Assembly: GCA_965651365.1 (NCBI GenBank)
Contig: CBFGSA010000012.1
Span: 1 to 36,719 of the forward strand
Origin: DASSBG01 sp965651365
GTDB lineage: Bacteria; Pseudomonadota; Gammaproteobacteria; Xanthomonadales; Rhodanobacteraceae
DNA: 36,719 bases
Direction of reading: 5' to 3'
A model generated the notes under the pieces. That model saw nothing but the letters and a program-made list of their open reading frames with translations, ran no database searches and had not been told where the DNA came from. The translations under genes and the position numbers were made by a program. Positions 8,064 to 15,569 of this stretch are shown piece after piece. Each line of letters opens with the position of its first letter. Position 1 is the stretch's first letter.

Positions 8064-8157
8064 TCCCCGTCATTCCGGACAGGGCGCAGCGCCGATGTTC
8101 GCCTGCGGCAGCCCTGCCTCGGCGTCCGGATCTCCGCTCCGCTCCGTCCGGGATGAC
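8064..8157. repeat. CGTCATTCCGGA...CCGGGATGACA intergenic repeat
   Basis: The 178-base gap after purF contains an element bounded by CCGTCATTCCGGAC and TCCGTCCGGGATGAC, which are inverted ends. Bases 8089-8131 match the reverse complement of 4702-4744 with two mismatches. It lacks a T-run, so it is not a standard terminator, although its arms could fold in RNA. Confidence 0.75.
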
Positions 8158-8220
8158 AAGTTCGTGCCGAAGGCGCGCGCCGACTCCCCCTGTACGCCCA
8201 AACATGGCAAGCTGCGAAGC

Positions 8221-9375
8221 ATGCGCGTATTGCACATCGGAAAATTCTGGCCTCCCTGTGCGGGTGGCATCGAGCGTGCCGCGCACGATCTGTGCGGGGC
8301 GCTGGCCGTGGACGGGATCGAAGTCAGCGTGCTGGCACACGCCACGCCGCCCGATTGGCACGCGCACGATCTGGATGATGACGGCCTGTCGGTGCATCTG
8401 GCGGCCTGTCCGGGGCAACTGGCCTATGCGCCGCTCAGCCCCGGATTCCGTCGCGCCCTGGCGACGATGATTGCCCGCCACCGCCCGCAACTGCTGCATC
8501 TGCACATGCCCAATCCGTCGGCATTCTGGGCCTTGAGCCTGCCCGTGGCGCGACGGCTGCCGTGGCTGGTGCATTGGCATTCGGATATCCCGCTGGCCCA
8601 GGCGCCCGGCATGGTGCGTCTGCTGTACCCGGCGTATCGGCCATTCCAGCGCGCGCTGTTGTCCAGAGCGGCGCGCATTGTGGCGACGTCACCGGATTAT
8701 CGCGACGCCAGCGCCGCGCTCAAGCCCTGGCTCGACAAGACCACGGTCGTGCCGCTCGGGATGCCACCCGCTGCCGCCGTGGCCGAGCCCATGCGCAAGG
8801 GCGCGCTCGACTTGTGGCCCGGGCAGGGCTTGCGCCTGCTGTCGGTGGGCCGCCTGAGCCATTACAAGGGCTTTGATGTGCTGCTGGATGCACTGGCCAC
8901 CACGCCGGATGTGCAACTGCTGCTGATCGGTGACGGCGAGTGCATGTCGTCACTGCGCGCCCAGATTGCACGCCTCGGCTTGTCGGGCCGGGTGCGCCTC
9001 GCCGGCCGGCTGGACGATGCCCAACGTGATGCAGTCTACGCCACGGCCGAGCTGTTCTGTCTGCCCTCGGTGGCCCGCAGCGAAGCCTTCGGCATGGTCT
9101 TGCTGGAAGCGATGCGCAAGCGGCTGCCGGTCGTGGCCAGCAAGGTCGACGGATCGGGCATGGCGCATGTGCTGGGCCAGGGCAGCGCCGGTTGTCTGGT
9201 GCCGCCCGGTGACGCGGCGGCGCTGGCCGAAGCGCTGCGGCAACTTGCGAACGCCCCGGAAAAACGCCAGCAACTGGCTGAAGCCGGCTACCGTCGCTGG
9301 CACCGCCACTTCACGCTTGCGGAAAGCGCCCGCCAGATCAGGGCGCTGTATGCGGGCATGCTCGACCTGGCGTAG
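8221..9375 (+). CDS. Glycosyltransferase family 4 protein
   Basis: The 384-residue protein has the two-domain GT-B layout of retaining GT4 enzymes that transfer a sugar from a nucleotide-sugar donor. The N-terminal half has the glycine-rich acceptor loop (KFWPPCAGGIERAA, residues 8-21) and the LHLHMPNP and VHWHSDIP segments. The C-terminal half has LLSVGRLSHYKGFDVLLDA, LLLIGDGE, and SEAFGMVLLEAM, which is the E-x7-E donor-binding motif. No membrane segment is evident, so it likely works at the cytoplasmic face of the inner membrane. The ATG at 8221 begins MRVLHIGKF, a standard start. The acceptor is unknown. It faces a minus-strand operon encoding GT-C-like membrane proteins, which suggests a shared surface-glycan role. 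Confidence 0.88.
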   Translation: MRVLHIGKFWPPCAGGIERAAHDLCGALAVDGIEVSVLAHATPPDWHAHDLDDDGLSVHLAACPGQLAYAPLSPGFRRALATMIARHRPQLLHLHMPNPSAFWALSLPVARRLPWLVHWHSDIPLAQAPGMVRLLYPAYRPFQRALLSRAARIVATSPDYRDASAALKPWLDKTTVVPLGMPPAAAVAEPMRKGALDLWPGQGLRLLSVGRLSHYKGFDVLLDALATTPDVQLLLIGDGECMSSLRAQIARLGLSGRVRLAGRLDDAQRDAVYATAELFCLPSVARSEAFGMVLLEAMRKRLPVVASKVDGSGMAHVLGQGSAGCLVPPGDAAALAEALRQLANAPEKRQQLAEAGYRRWHRHFTLAESARQIRALYAGMLDLA

Positions 9376-9397
9376 GGCGGGTTGAACCCCGCACTAC
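9372..9397. repeat. Palindromic GTAGGGCGGGTT...CACTAC repeat shared by two gene ends
   Basis: A 26-base imperfect palindrome has GTAGGGCGGGTTGAAC in its left part and CCCCGCACTAC in its right part. It lies where two convergent genes meet and supplies the TAG of both: plus-strand stop at 9373-9375 and minus-strand stop at 9394-9396. The GTAGGGCGGGTT motif is a common dispersed bacterial intergenic repeat. It may act as a bidirectional RNA 3' structure, although no T-run is present. Confidence 0.65.
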
Positions 9398-10815
9398 GGT
9401 TTGTGCGATGCACTTCCCCGGCCGGGTTCGGCAAACAACAAGGCCAGCAGAAACACCAGCGCAGGCACCATCTGCAGCAGCAGGCGGTTGATCGAGCTGT
9501 AGTCGCTGGCCCAGGCCCCGGCGCCGGTGAGGAAGAACAGCACGAAAAGAAAAGCGGCATCGCCCAGCAGGCACAGTGCCATCAGGCCGACGCCGGTGGA
9601 GCGGCGCAGCGTGCGCCAGCGCCACACCAGCACCATCGGCGCCAGCCAGAACAGCAGGTGCCAGTTGGGTACGGTCAAAAGGCTCTCCAGCACCGCGCCG
9701 GTGACCGGATGCCAGCCCAGGCTGAGGCTGGACAGTTCGGTGATCTGCAGATGATTGGCGTCGACATGTACCCAGCCGATGCCGGGCAATGGCACACCGA
9801 TCCCGCCGAAGACCACGCCCAGCACCAGCAGCACCAGCAGGGCCGCGCCGCCCAGCAGCTCGCCGCGCCGCCAGCGCCGGGGCAGCGTGCCAAGCACCAG
9901 AACCGCCAGCCACAGCATCATCAGCACACCACCCTCGACCTTGATCGCCGGCAGACTCAGACCGAACACCAGCGCAACCAGCAGGCAGCCCACGTGGCGG
10001 CTGCGCTGCCAGTGCTGCCAGCACAGCAGGGTGAAGCCGAAGGTTGCAGCCAGCCACAGGTCGGAATAGCCCGCCAGGGCGGCGTGGGTGTTGATCATGG
10101 GCAGGGAGCCGAGCGCGAAGCAGGCCAGCAATGCGGTCTCGAACCGGCAGCCCAGGGTGCGCAACATGCCGTAGCCGCCGACCAGCATCGCCAGCCACAA
10201 GGCGGGCCACACAATCGTGAAGGCCGGATCACACCAGCACCCGGCGCCGCTGGCAAACCAGACTTCCAGATGCGCCAGCAACTCGGGGTAGGCCGGCACC
10301 ACGTCGGTGTGCAGGGCCGGCGATGCCGAGGTCAGCCAGTGCGGGAAATTGACGAACGGCGTCCATTGATCCAGCAGATACCAGGTCTTGGGCTTGATCG
10401 ACCACACCAGCCAGGCGTCCCAGGGGAACAGCGGCCTGGCATGGGCTTCGGCAAACAGCAGCCAGCCGTGCCAGGCCAGAACCAGCAGCAAAGCGCCCGC
10501 CACAATCCGCCAGAGCCAGGGCGTTGTGGCTGGCGTCGCGTTGCCGATGCTCGCGCCAACACGCCAGCGCCAGCCGGCAAGCGCCGCCACGATGCCGATT
10601 GCGGCCAGCCAGGGGCCCAGGTGCAGCACCGCCGATTGCGGTGACACCATGGCGTGCAGCCATTCCAGCAGCGTGGCGGTCAGCAGCATGCCGAGCAGCC
10701 AGCCAACACCCAGCACGGCACACCATGCGCCGTGGTGGCGCGGTCGGCCGAAGGCCAGCATGCACATGCCGAAACCGAAGATCCACGGCGCGAGCCAGGC
10801 CAGGATGCTCGTCAT
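9394..10815 (-). CDS. Polytopic membrane protein, GT-C glycosyltransferase-like
   Basis: The 473-residue product starts MTSILAWLAPWIFGFG and has roughly ten to twelve hydrophobic segments spread over its length. A loop after the first few helices reads RPLFPWDAWLVWSIKPKTW; the acidic residue after FPW and the W-x-x-K pattern resemble the first extracytoplasmic loop of GT-C enzymes (GT39/ArnT-like), which use polyprenyl-phosphate sugars. The family assignment is an inference from this pattern. The ATG overlaps the stop of the preceding gene (ATGA), so the 473-residue start is better than longer in-frame starts inside that gene. Last gene of a three-gene minus-strand operon. Confidence 0.75.
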   Translation of the reverse strand: MTSILAWLAPWIFGFGMCMLAFGRPRHHGAWCAVLGVGWLLGMLLTATLLEWLHAMVSPQSAVLHLGPWLAAIGIVAALAGWRWRVGASIGNATPATTPWLWRIVAGALLLVLAWHGWLLFAEAHARPLFPWDAWLVWSIKPKTWYLLDQWTPFVNFPHWLTSASPALHTDVVPAYPELLAHLEVWFASGAGCWCDPAFTIVWPALWLAMLVGGYGMLRTLGCRFETALLACFALGSLPMINTHAALAGYSDLWLAATFGFTLLCWQHWQRSRHVGCLLVALVFGLSLPAIKVEGGVLMMLWLAVLVLGTLPRRWRRGELLGGAALLVLLVLGVVFGGIGVPLPGIGWVHVDANHLQITELSSLSLGWHPVTGAVLESLLTVPNWHLLFWLAPMVLVWRWRTLRRSTGVGLMALCLLGDAAFLFVLFFLTGAGAWASDYSSINRLLLQMVPALVFLLALLFAEPGRGSASHKP

Positions 10816-12002
10816 GAGCCGGCCTCCCGGCGCACGGTCAGCAGCAGCATGTCGCCCTGCCGCCACAGCAGATCGCCGTGGATCACGTAGCCGCTGCGGC
10901 TCAAGCGGCTGTGAAAGCTGTCCCACTGCCAGCTCGTGTCCTGGTCGTCGATCAGCAGCAAGGTGCCGTCAGGTACGTCATCGGCATCCATGCCCGGGGG
11001 CAGCGCCGCCACATTGTTCGGGCGTAGAAAATAGCCCAGGCGCACCGAATCAACCTGGCTGGGGGTCCAGTACAGCACGTGCACGCCCGGCTGCTGTTGC
11101 GCCAGCACCTTGTTCACCAACTCGGCGCGCTGCTGCAGGGGACGGTCGGCAATAATGCGGCTGCGATCGGACCAGGCCTTGTCCTGGAACAGCGTGTGCG
11201 CCAGTGCGTGGTTGCGCTGCATCTGGCTGAGCCAGCGCACGTCCAGCAGCAGCCAGGCCAGCAACACGATGCCAAGTGTCACTTGCCTGGCGCGCCCTTC
11301 CATCTGACCGAATGCAAAAAGTATGATGACGCCACCGGCCAGCATCAGGGCCAGCATCAGCACCAGCGAGCCGCGGATACCGTAGGCGTATGCACTGGCG
11401 GCGCGATTGGCATTGATACTGCGCATCGACCACGGGTTCCAGGCCAGCCAGCGGGTGCGCGTGACCTGCCACAAGCCGCTGATCGAGGGCGATTGCAAGC
11501 TGGCGCCCTCGATCACGAATGGGGCAAAGTCGATGTCGGGCGGCGTCTGCCCGGGGATTGGATATTCGCTGAAACCCAATTCGGTGATCCCGCCGTGCCA
11601 GTGTGGCAGCGTGGACAGATCAAGCGCGGCCACGCCGTTGCGCGGCCACGGCAGGGTAAGGCTGCGCACATCATCCGGTGCGCTTTGCGTGCGGTAGAGC
11701 AGCGCCAGTTCCAGGCTGCGCGGAAAGCCGTGCGTGCGATAGAGGAGAATCGGCGTTTGCCCGGCGTCAATGGACTTTTCAAGCCGCCATGACTGCAGGG
11801 CTTGCCCGTACTTGCCGAGCCCTGAGACCTTCAGCCCGCCCTGCACCGGGACACCATCCCCGGCCACGCTGGCAAGTTCGTTGCCGGGAAGGGTGTGGAT
11901 CGTTCTGGCGTGCCATGGATCACCCGGGGCGAAGTTCATGCTCCAGACCAGAACCAGCAGCAGCCACAGGGCAACGGTAGTGGTGGCCAGCGCCTTGCGC
12001 AT
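10812..12002 (-). CDS. Membrane-anchored protein of unknown function
   Basis: The 396-residue protein is not recognised as a member of a known family. It has an N-terminal hydrophobic segment (about residues 7-25), a large presumably periplasmic region with beta-rich character (about 30-200; it includes LPWPRNGVAALDLSTLPHW), two adjacent hydrophobic segments (about 208-230 and 240-255), then a soluble C-terminal domain ending in REAGS. It is coupled on both sides: its ATG overlaps the DUF455 gene stop (TGATG) and its stop overlaps the ATG of the GT-C-like gene (ATGA). The tight coupling suggests it works with the downstream membrane enzyme, perhaps on a surface polysaccharide. Confidence 0.75.
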   Translation of the reverse strand: MRKALATTTVALWLLLVLVWSMNFAPGDPWHARTIHTLPGNELASVAGDGVPVQGGLKVSGLGKYGQALQSWRLEKSIDAGQTPILLYRTHGFPRSLELALLYRTQSAPDDVRSLTLPWPRNGVAALDLSTLPHWHGGITELGFSEYPIPGQTPPDIDFAPFVIEGASLQSPSISGLWQVTRTRWLAWNPWSMRSINANRAASAYAYGIRGSLVLMLALMLAGGVIILFAFGQMEGRARQVTLGIVLLAWLLLDVRWLSQMQRNHALAHTLFQDKAWSDRSRIIADRPLQQRAELVNKVLAQQQPGVHVLYWTPSQVDSVRLGYFLRPNNVAALPPGMDADDVPDGTLLLIDDQDTSWQWDSFHSRLSRSGYVIHGDLLWRQGDMLLLTVRREAGS

Positions 12003-12805
12003 CAGTCCATGTGCTCCAGCTGATCGAGCTCATGCTCGCTGAAACCTGCCGCCAGTCGCGCCGGGCGGTTGAATGGCGGCTTGGGCGCGGCATCCATGCG
12101 TTCGCGCAGCAATTGGCGAAACGTGGTGTGCGGCTCACGACCAGCCTTGTGGCAGCACCACGCAAACCAGCGCGAGCCGGCGGCAACATGCGGCACCTCC
12201 TCTTCGAGAATGGTCTCCAGTACCGCGACGCTGGCCTCGTCGCCAACGCCGCGGAAGCGCTCGATCATGCCCGGCGTCACATCCAGGCCGCGCGCTTCCA
12301 GCACCCGCGGCACCAGCGCCATGCGTGCCAGGCACGAATCGGCCGTCCTGCAGGCCATGTCCCACAGGCCGTCGTGCGCATCGAAGTCGCCGTAGGCGAA
12401 TCCGCATTCGGCCAGTCGTGCCCGGACCATGCCGAAATGCCGCGCTTCATCGGCCGCGATCCCGATCCAGTCGGCGTAGTATTCGCGCGGCATGCCGCGG
12501 AACCGGTACACGGCATCCCAGGCCAGGTTGATGGCGTTGAACTCGATATGCGCCACGGCATGCAGCAGCGCGGCGCGGCCTTCCACGCTGCCCAGGCGAC
12601 GACGGGGCAGGTCACGTGGCGGCACCAGATGCGGTCGCTCGGGCCGTCCGGCGACCTCGCTGGCCGGTTTCGCCGCAGCATCGCCATGGGCACAGTCGAT
12701 ACGGCCCGCATGCCAGTCGGCAGCAGCTTGCGCCGTCAGGGCGAGCTTGCGGTCCGGTTCAATGGCAGAGAGGCATTCAAGAGCAACGGCGTCCAGGGTG
12801 GGCAT
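12002..12805 (-). CDS. DUF455 family ferritin-like protein
   Basis: The 267-residue protein matches the DUF455 pattern of ferritin-like four-helix proteins, which are related to the tRNA hydroxylase MiaE. Likely di-iron ligands are seen in HIEF (E88 region), DEARH (E120, H123) and EEVPH (E203, H206), the spaced Glu and ExxH motifs of the superfamily. AHIEFNAINLAWDAV and DWIGIAADEARHF are the most conserved stretches. The substrate is unknown. It is the first gene of a coupled minus-strand operon with two membrane proteins; whether it is functionally linked to them or only cotranscribed cannot be told from sequence. The ATG at 12805 starts a family-like N-terminus. Confidence 0.85.
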   Translation of the reverse strand: MPTLDAVALECLSAIEPDRKLALTAQAAADWHAGRIDCAHGDAAAKPASEVAGRPERPHLVPPRDLPRRRLGSVEGRAALLHAVAHIEFNAINLAWDAVYRFRGMPREYYADWIGIAADEARHFGMVRARLAECGFAYGDFDAHDGLWDMACRTADSCLARMALVPRVLEARGLDVTPGMIERFRGVGDEASVAVLETILEEEVPHVAAGSRWFAWCCHKAGREPHTTFRQLLRERMDAAPKPPFNRPARLAAGFSEHELDQLEHMD

Positions 12806-12937
12806 GGCATACGACAGGCTTGACGGGGGTAGGGCGCCTTGTCAGCTTCTGCAACCCCCAGGGACAACGCGCGGCGGCATTATGCCACACCCATACAGAC
12901 GCAGCCGCAGCAAAAATCAGGACAGCGCACCCACACC

Positions 12938-13080
12938 CCGTCATTCTGGACAGCGCGCAGCACCCACACCCCGTCATTCCGGACCGCGCGCAGCGCTGAT
13001 CCGGAATCCACTTCCTTGCCTCAAGCCTTCCAGAGGCCGAGTGGATCCCGCATCTCCGCTTCGTTCGGCCCAGGACGACA
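12938..13080. repeat. CGTCATTCYGGA repeat cluster
   Basis: The 281-base gap between the DUF455 and DUF2304 genes contains two direct copies of CACACCCCGTCATTC followed by tGGACaGCGCGCAGC-like sequence (near 12938 and 12968), then GGAATCCACTTCCTTGCC, and ends in CGGCCCAGGACGACAAG. It is related to the elements at 4672, 5850 and 8064. No gene is supported in this gap. Confidence 0.65.
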
Positions 13081-13086
13081 AGTCCG

Positions 13087-13458
13087 TCAAGCAGAGCCGT
13101 CAGAGCCGGAATCCCTGTTCTCCCGCAAATCCTCAAGCTCAGCCTCCAGCATCGCCACCTTTTGCACCAGGCGGCGCAGGCGTCGCTCCTGATGCGAGCG
13201 GTCGATGTCAAGCTTCAGCAGACGCACCATCACCAGCGCCAGGCCGACGATGATCGGCAGGGCCGGCGGATAGTAGACGCCGGTGGCGCGGCCCAGCCAG
13301 TCCACCACCTGCGGGAACAGCCCCAGTACCAGCGCTGCGGCCGCCACCAGCAGCCACCACAGCGCATACGGTCCGTGCAGCCGGTCGCGGCGCACCAGAT
13401 AGAGGATGGCCCCGGCCAGACCCAGGCCGATAATGGCGGAAACCCAATGCATGTTCAT
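13087..13458 (-). CDS. DUF2304 family membrane protein
   Basis: The 123-residue protein has three hydrophobic segments (about residues 5-20, 29-48 and 60-80) followed by a charged tail predicted to form a coiled coil (RRLRRLVQKVAMLEAELEDL). This is the layout of DUF2304 proteins, which are commonly encoded next to GT2 glycosyltransferases of the dolichol-phosphate-mannose synthase type. The ATG at 13458 overlaps the stop of the GT2 gene (ATGA). The likely role is as a membrane partner of the GT2 enzyme; that is inference from gene pairing. Confidence 0.85.
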   Translation of the reverse strand: MNMHWVSAIIGLGLAGAILYLVRRDRLHGPYALWWLLVAAAALVLGLFPQVVDWLGRATGVYYPPALPIIVGLALVMVRLLKLDIDRSHQERRLRRLVQKVAMLEAELEDLRENRDSGSDGSA

Positions 13459-14198
13459 GTGCTTTCGATTTGCTCCTTCGGGTCCTCTCTGCCGCGTTCC
13501 AGCCGCGCCAGGCACAGCACCGAGGAGGCCAGCATATACCGGGCCACGGTCGGCCAGGAGGAAAATACCCGCGACATGCCGTTGCGCCGGTCCGACATCG
13601 GTGTCTCGATCTCGGCCATGCGCAGACCGTTGGCCTTCAGCAGCATCAGCACGCCGATATCCTGATAATCCAGCAGACTGGCGTTGGGCCGCGCGAGCAG
13701 CGTCACGGCGCGTGGCCCATAGGCGCGCAAGCCGGAGGTGAAATCGCGCACATGTATGCCGGTAATCAGCCGGAAATAGCTCCAGGCCAGACGCTTGGCC
13801 GCGGACAGGCGCGGCTCCCACGAACCAATCATCACATCCACATCCCGTTGGCGCAGCGCCCGCAGCAACACCGGCAGGCTGGCCGCATGATGCTGGCCAT
13901 CGGCATCCATCGCCACGACATGGTCAAAGCCGCGCCGCGCCGCATAGCGCAGACCGGCCTGGGTTGCGCCCCAGGCGCCCAGTTGCTGCGACAGATTCAG
14001 CACCCGCGCACCGGCCAGGCGCGCCTCGAAGGCCGTGCCATCGCTGCTGGCATCGTTGACCACCAAAACCTGTGCCTGCAGCACCGCGCACACCTCGCGC
14101 ACCACATCGGCCACACTGTCGGCTTCATTGCGCGCAGGCATCACCACCAGGCAGCGGTGCGGGAGAGGGGATTCCAGAGACAAGGCAGTTTTTCGCAA
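13455..14198 (-). CDS. Glycosyltransferase family 2 protein (DPM1-like)
   Basis: The 247-residue protein has the GT-A fold motifs of family 2: VVMPARNEADS (about 18-28), VVNDASSDGT (46-55), and MDADGQHH (97-104), the last being the DxD-type metal and nucleotide-sugar site. RDFTSGLRAYG is typical of dolichyl/undecaprenyl-phosphate mannose or glucose synthases. There is no C-terminal membrane domain; the adjacent DUF2304 protein may supply membrane attachment. The start at 14198 is a TTG and is uncertain; no ATG lies between it and the MPARNE strand, which is too far inside. The gene is followed by the overlapping DUF2304 gene. Confidence 0.85.
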   Translation of the reverse strand: MRKTALSLESPLPHRCLVVMPARNEADSVADVVREVCAVLQAQVLVVNDASSDGTAFEARLAGARVLNLSQQLGAWGATQAGLRYAARRGFDHVVAMDADGQHHAASLPVLLRALRQRDVDVMIGSWEPRLSAAKRLAWSYFRLITGIHVRDFTSGLRAYGPRAVTLLARPNASLLDYQDIGVLMLLKANGLRMAEIETPMSDRRNGMSRVFSSWPTVARYMLASSVLCLARLERGREDPKEQIEST

Positions 14199-14711
14199 GC
14201 AGTCAGCCCGCCATTGTCGGCAGCCCCGTGCAGCCCGTCAAACCTGGGGCCGTCGTGTGCCCGTACGCTAGGCAGGCTTCAACTGCCCACGGTGGCGAAA
14301 TGCCCGGCCTCCGCGTGGGCACGCTTCGCTTTGCCCATCCTGACATGGATTGCATCGCAACTATTTGTGACAAAAGCATTTTTTGGCGCAAATTTTGCCG
14401 CGATCCACCGGACATCATGGATTGCGATGCAATCCATGGAGTCTGCACCGCGGCACACGCACTACCACATCCGTTGTCCTGGAGCCGCCGCAGGCGGCAC
14501 CCGGGACCCATTTTGTTCTTGCTCCATCAAGCACAAACGAGCCCGAAATCAAACTGCGCCCCGGGTTTCCCCGCTCCCCAAAGCGCAGTCATCCGTGGCT
14601 GCTCACCGCGTCCCGCTTCGCTGGGCCCCGCTCCCCACTCTCGGCTGCCTGTTCGTGATCGGCCGCCGGGTGCAGTAAAATTGCATTTTTCCCACCGAAC
14701 ACGGGGTTTGC
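14199..14711. other. 513-base intergenic region between GT2 and yebC genes
   Basis: No convincing gene is seen. From left to right it holds an inverted copy (14311-14340) of the GTGGGCAAAGCG repeat found at 26096-26128, a 17-bp perfect inverted repeat (14344-14360 and 14422-14438) around an A/T-richer core, a CCCGGGACCCATTTTG repeat piece near 14500, and short CCCGCTC/CCCACTC heptads near 14626-14640. A TAAAAT at 14676-14681 could be a -10 box for yebC, but a matching -35 is not evident. Confidence 0.7.
14344..14438. repeat. 17-bp perfect inverted repeat around a 61-base core
   Basis: CATGGATTGCATCGCAA at 14344-14360 is the exact reverse complement of TTGCGATGCAATCCATG at 14422-14438. The right arm is also part of a separate local hairpin (14416-14438: CATGGATTGC, GAT, GCAATCCATG), so two folds compete. 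The core includes a T6 run and a GCGCAAATTTTGCCGC near-palindrome. It could be a small non-autonomous element or a structured RNA. Confidence 0.8.
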
Positions 14712-15449
14712 ATGGCAGGTCATTCCAAATGGGCCAATATCCAGCATCGCAAGAGCAAGGTTGACGCCAAACGCGGCAAGATCTTCACCAAGCTGGTGCG
14801 CGAGATCATGGTGGCTGCACGCATGGGCGGCGGCGATCCGGATGGCAATCCGCGGCTGCGGCTAGCGGTCGACAAGGCCATGGCGGCATCGATGCCCAAG
14901 GACAACATCGACCGCGCGATCAAGAAGGCCACCGGTGAGCTGGAGGGTGTCGAGTACGAGGAAATCCGCTACGAGGGCTACGCGCCGCATGGCGTGGCCG
15001 TGATCGTCGACTGCCTGACCGACAACCGCAATCGCACCGTCGCCGAAGTGCGCCACCTGTTTTCCAAGTTTGGTGGCAATCTCGGTACCGAAGGCTCGGT
15101 TGGTTACATGTTCCGGCGCCTGGGCGTGCTGTCCTTTGCGCCGGGTGCCGATGAGAACCGGATCACCGAAGTCGCGATCGAATCGGGTGCCGAAGACATC
15201 AAGACATTCGACGACGGTGCGGTCGAGGTCATTGCCGACCCTGACACCTTCGAGGCCGTGCGCAAGGCCATGCTCGATGCCGGGCTTGAACCCGACGATG
15301 CCGAAGTCACCCAGCGCGCCGACACCGAAGTGGCGCTGGAAGGCGATGACGCCAAGACCGTGGCCCGGCTTCTCGACAGTCTCGACGACATGGACGACAG
15401 CCAGGAAATCTACTCCAATGCCGACCTGCCGGCGGATGCGTACGAGTAG
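14712..15449 (+). CDS. yebC: YebC/PmpR family translation/transcription regulator
   Basis: YebC-family proteins (TACO1 relatives) act as translation factors that relieve stalling at proline-rich sequences, and some have been described as DNA-binding regulators. The 245-residue protein starts MAGHSKWANIQHRKSKVDAKRGKIFTK with N-terminal basic helices typical of the family, followed by NPRLRLAVDKA, MPKDNIDRAIKK and YEGYAPHGVAVIV, all diagnostic. Length is normal. The C-terminus has an acidic stretch (SLDDMDDSQEIYSNAD). Adjacent to ruvC-ruvA, the usual proteobacterial position. The ATG is unambiguous. Confidence 0.95.
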   Translation: MAGHSKWANIQHRKSKVDAKRGKIFTKLVREIMVAARMGGGDPDGNPRLRLAVDKAMAASMPKDNIDRAIKKATGELEGVEYEEIRYEGYAPHGVAVIVDCLTDNRNRTVAEVRHLFSKFGGNLGTEGSVGYMFRRLGVLSFAPGADENRITEVAIESGAEDIKTFDDGAVEVIADPDTFEAVRKAMLDAGLEPDDAEVTQRADTEVALEGDDAKTVARLLDSLDDMDDSQEIYSNADLPADAYE

Positions 15450-15474
15450 GAGACGGAGCTGGGGTAGGTGGCAC

Positions 15475-15505
15475 GGGACTCGGGACTCGGGACTCGGGAC
15501 TCGGG
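15475..15505 (+). repeat. Four GGGACTC heptads upstream of ruvC
   Basis: Four perfect GGGACTC units (15475-15502) followed by GGG, in the gap between yebC and the ruvC start. Bases 15475-15504 are the exact reverse complement of 15589-15618 inside ruvC. Confidence 0.95.
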
Positions 15506-15569
15506 CCCATGCTTCGTTCGCAGTCAAACTGCGATTTTCTCTGTTGGACTGTCCGGGCGAGATTCTTTC

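Noticed and set aside
9382..10644. Plus-strand open frame of 420 codons, Gln/His-rich
   Set aside because: Antisense to the GT-C-like membrane protein gene; the composition is the complement of a Leu/Trp-rich membrane protein.
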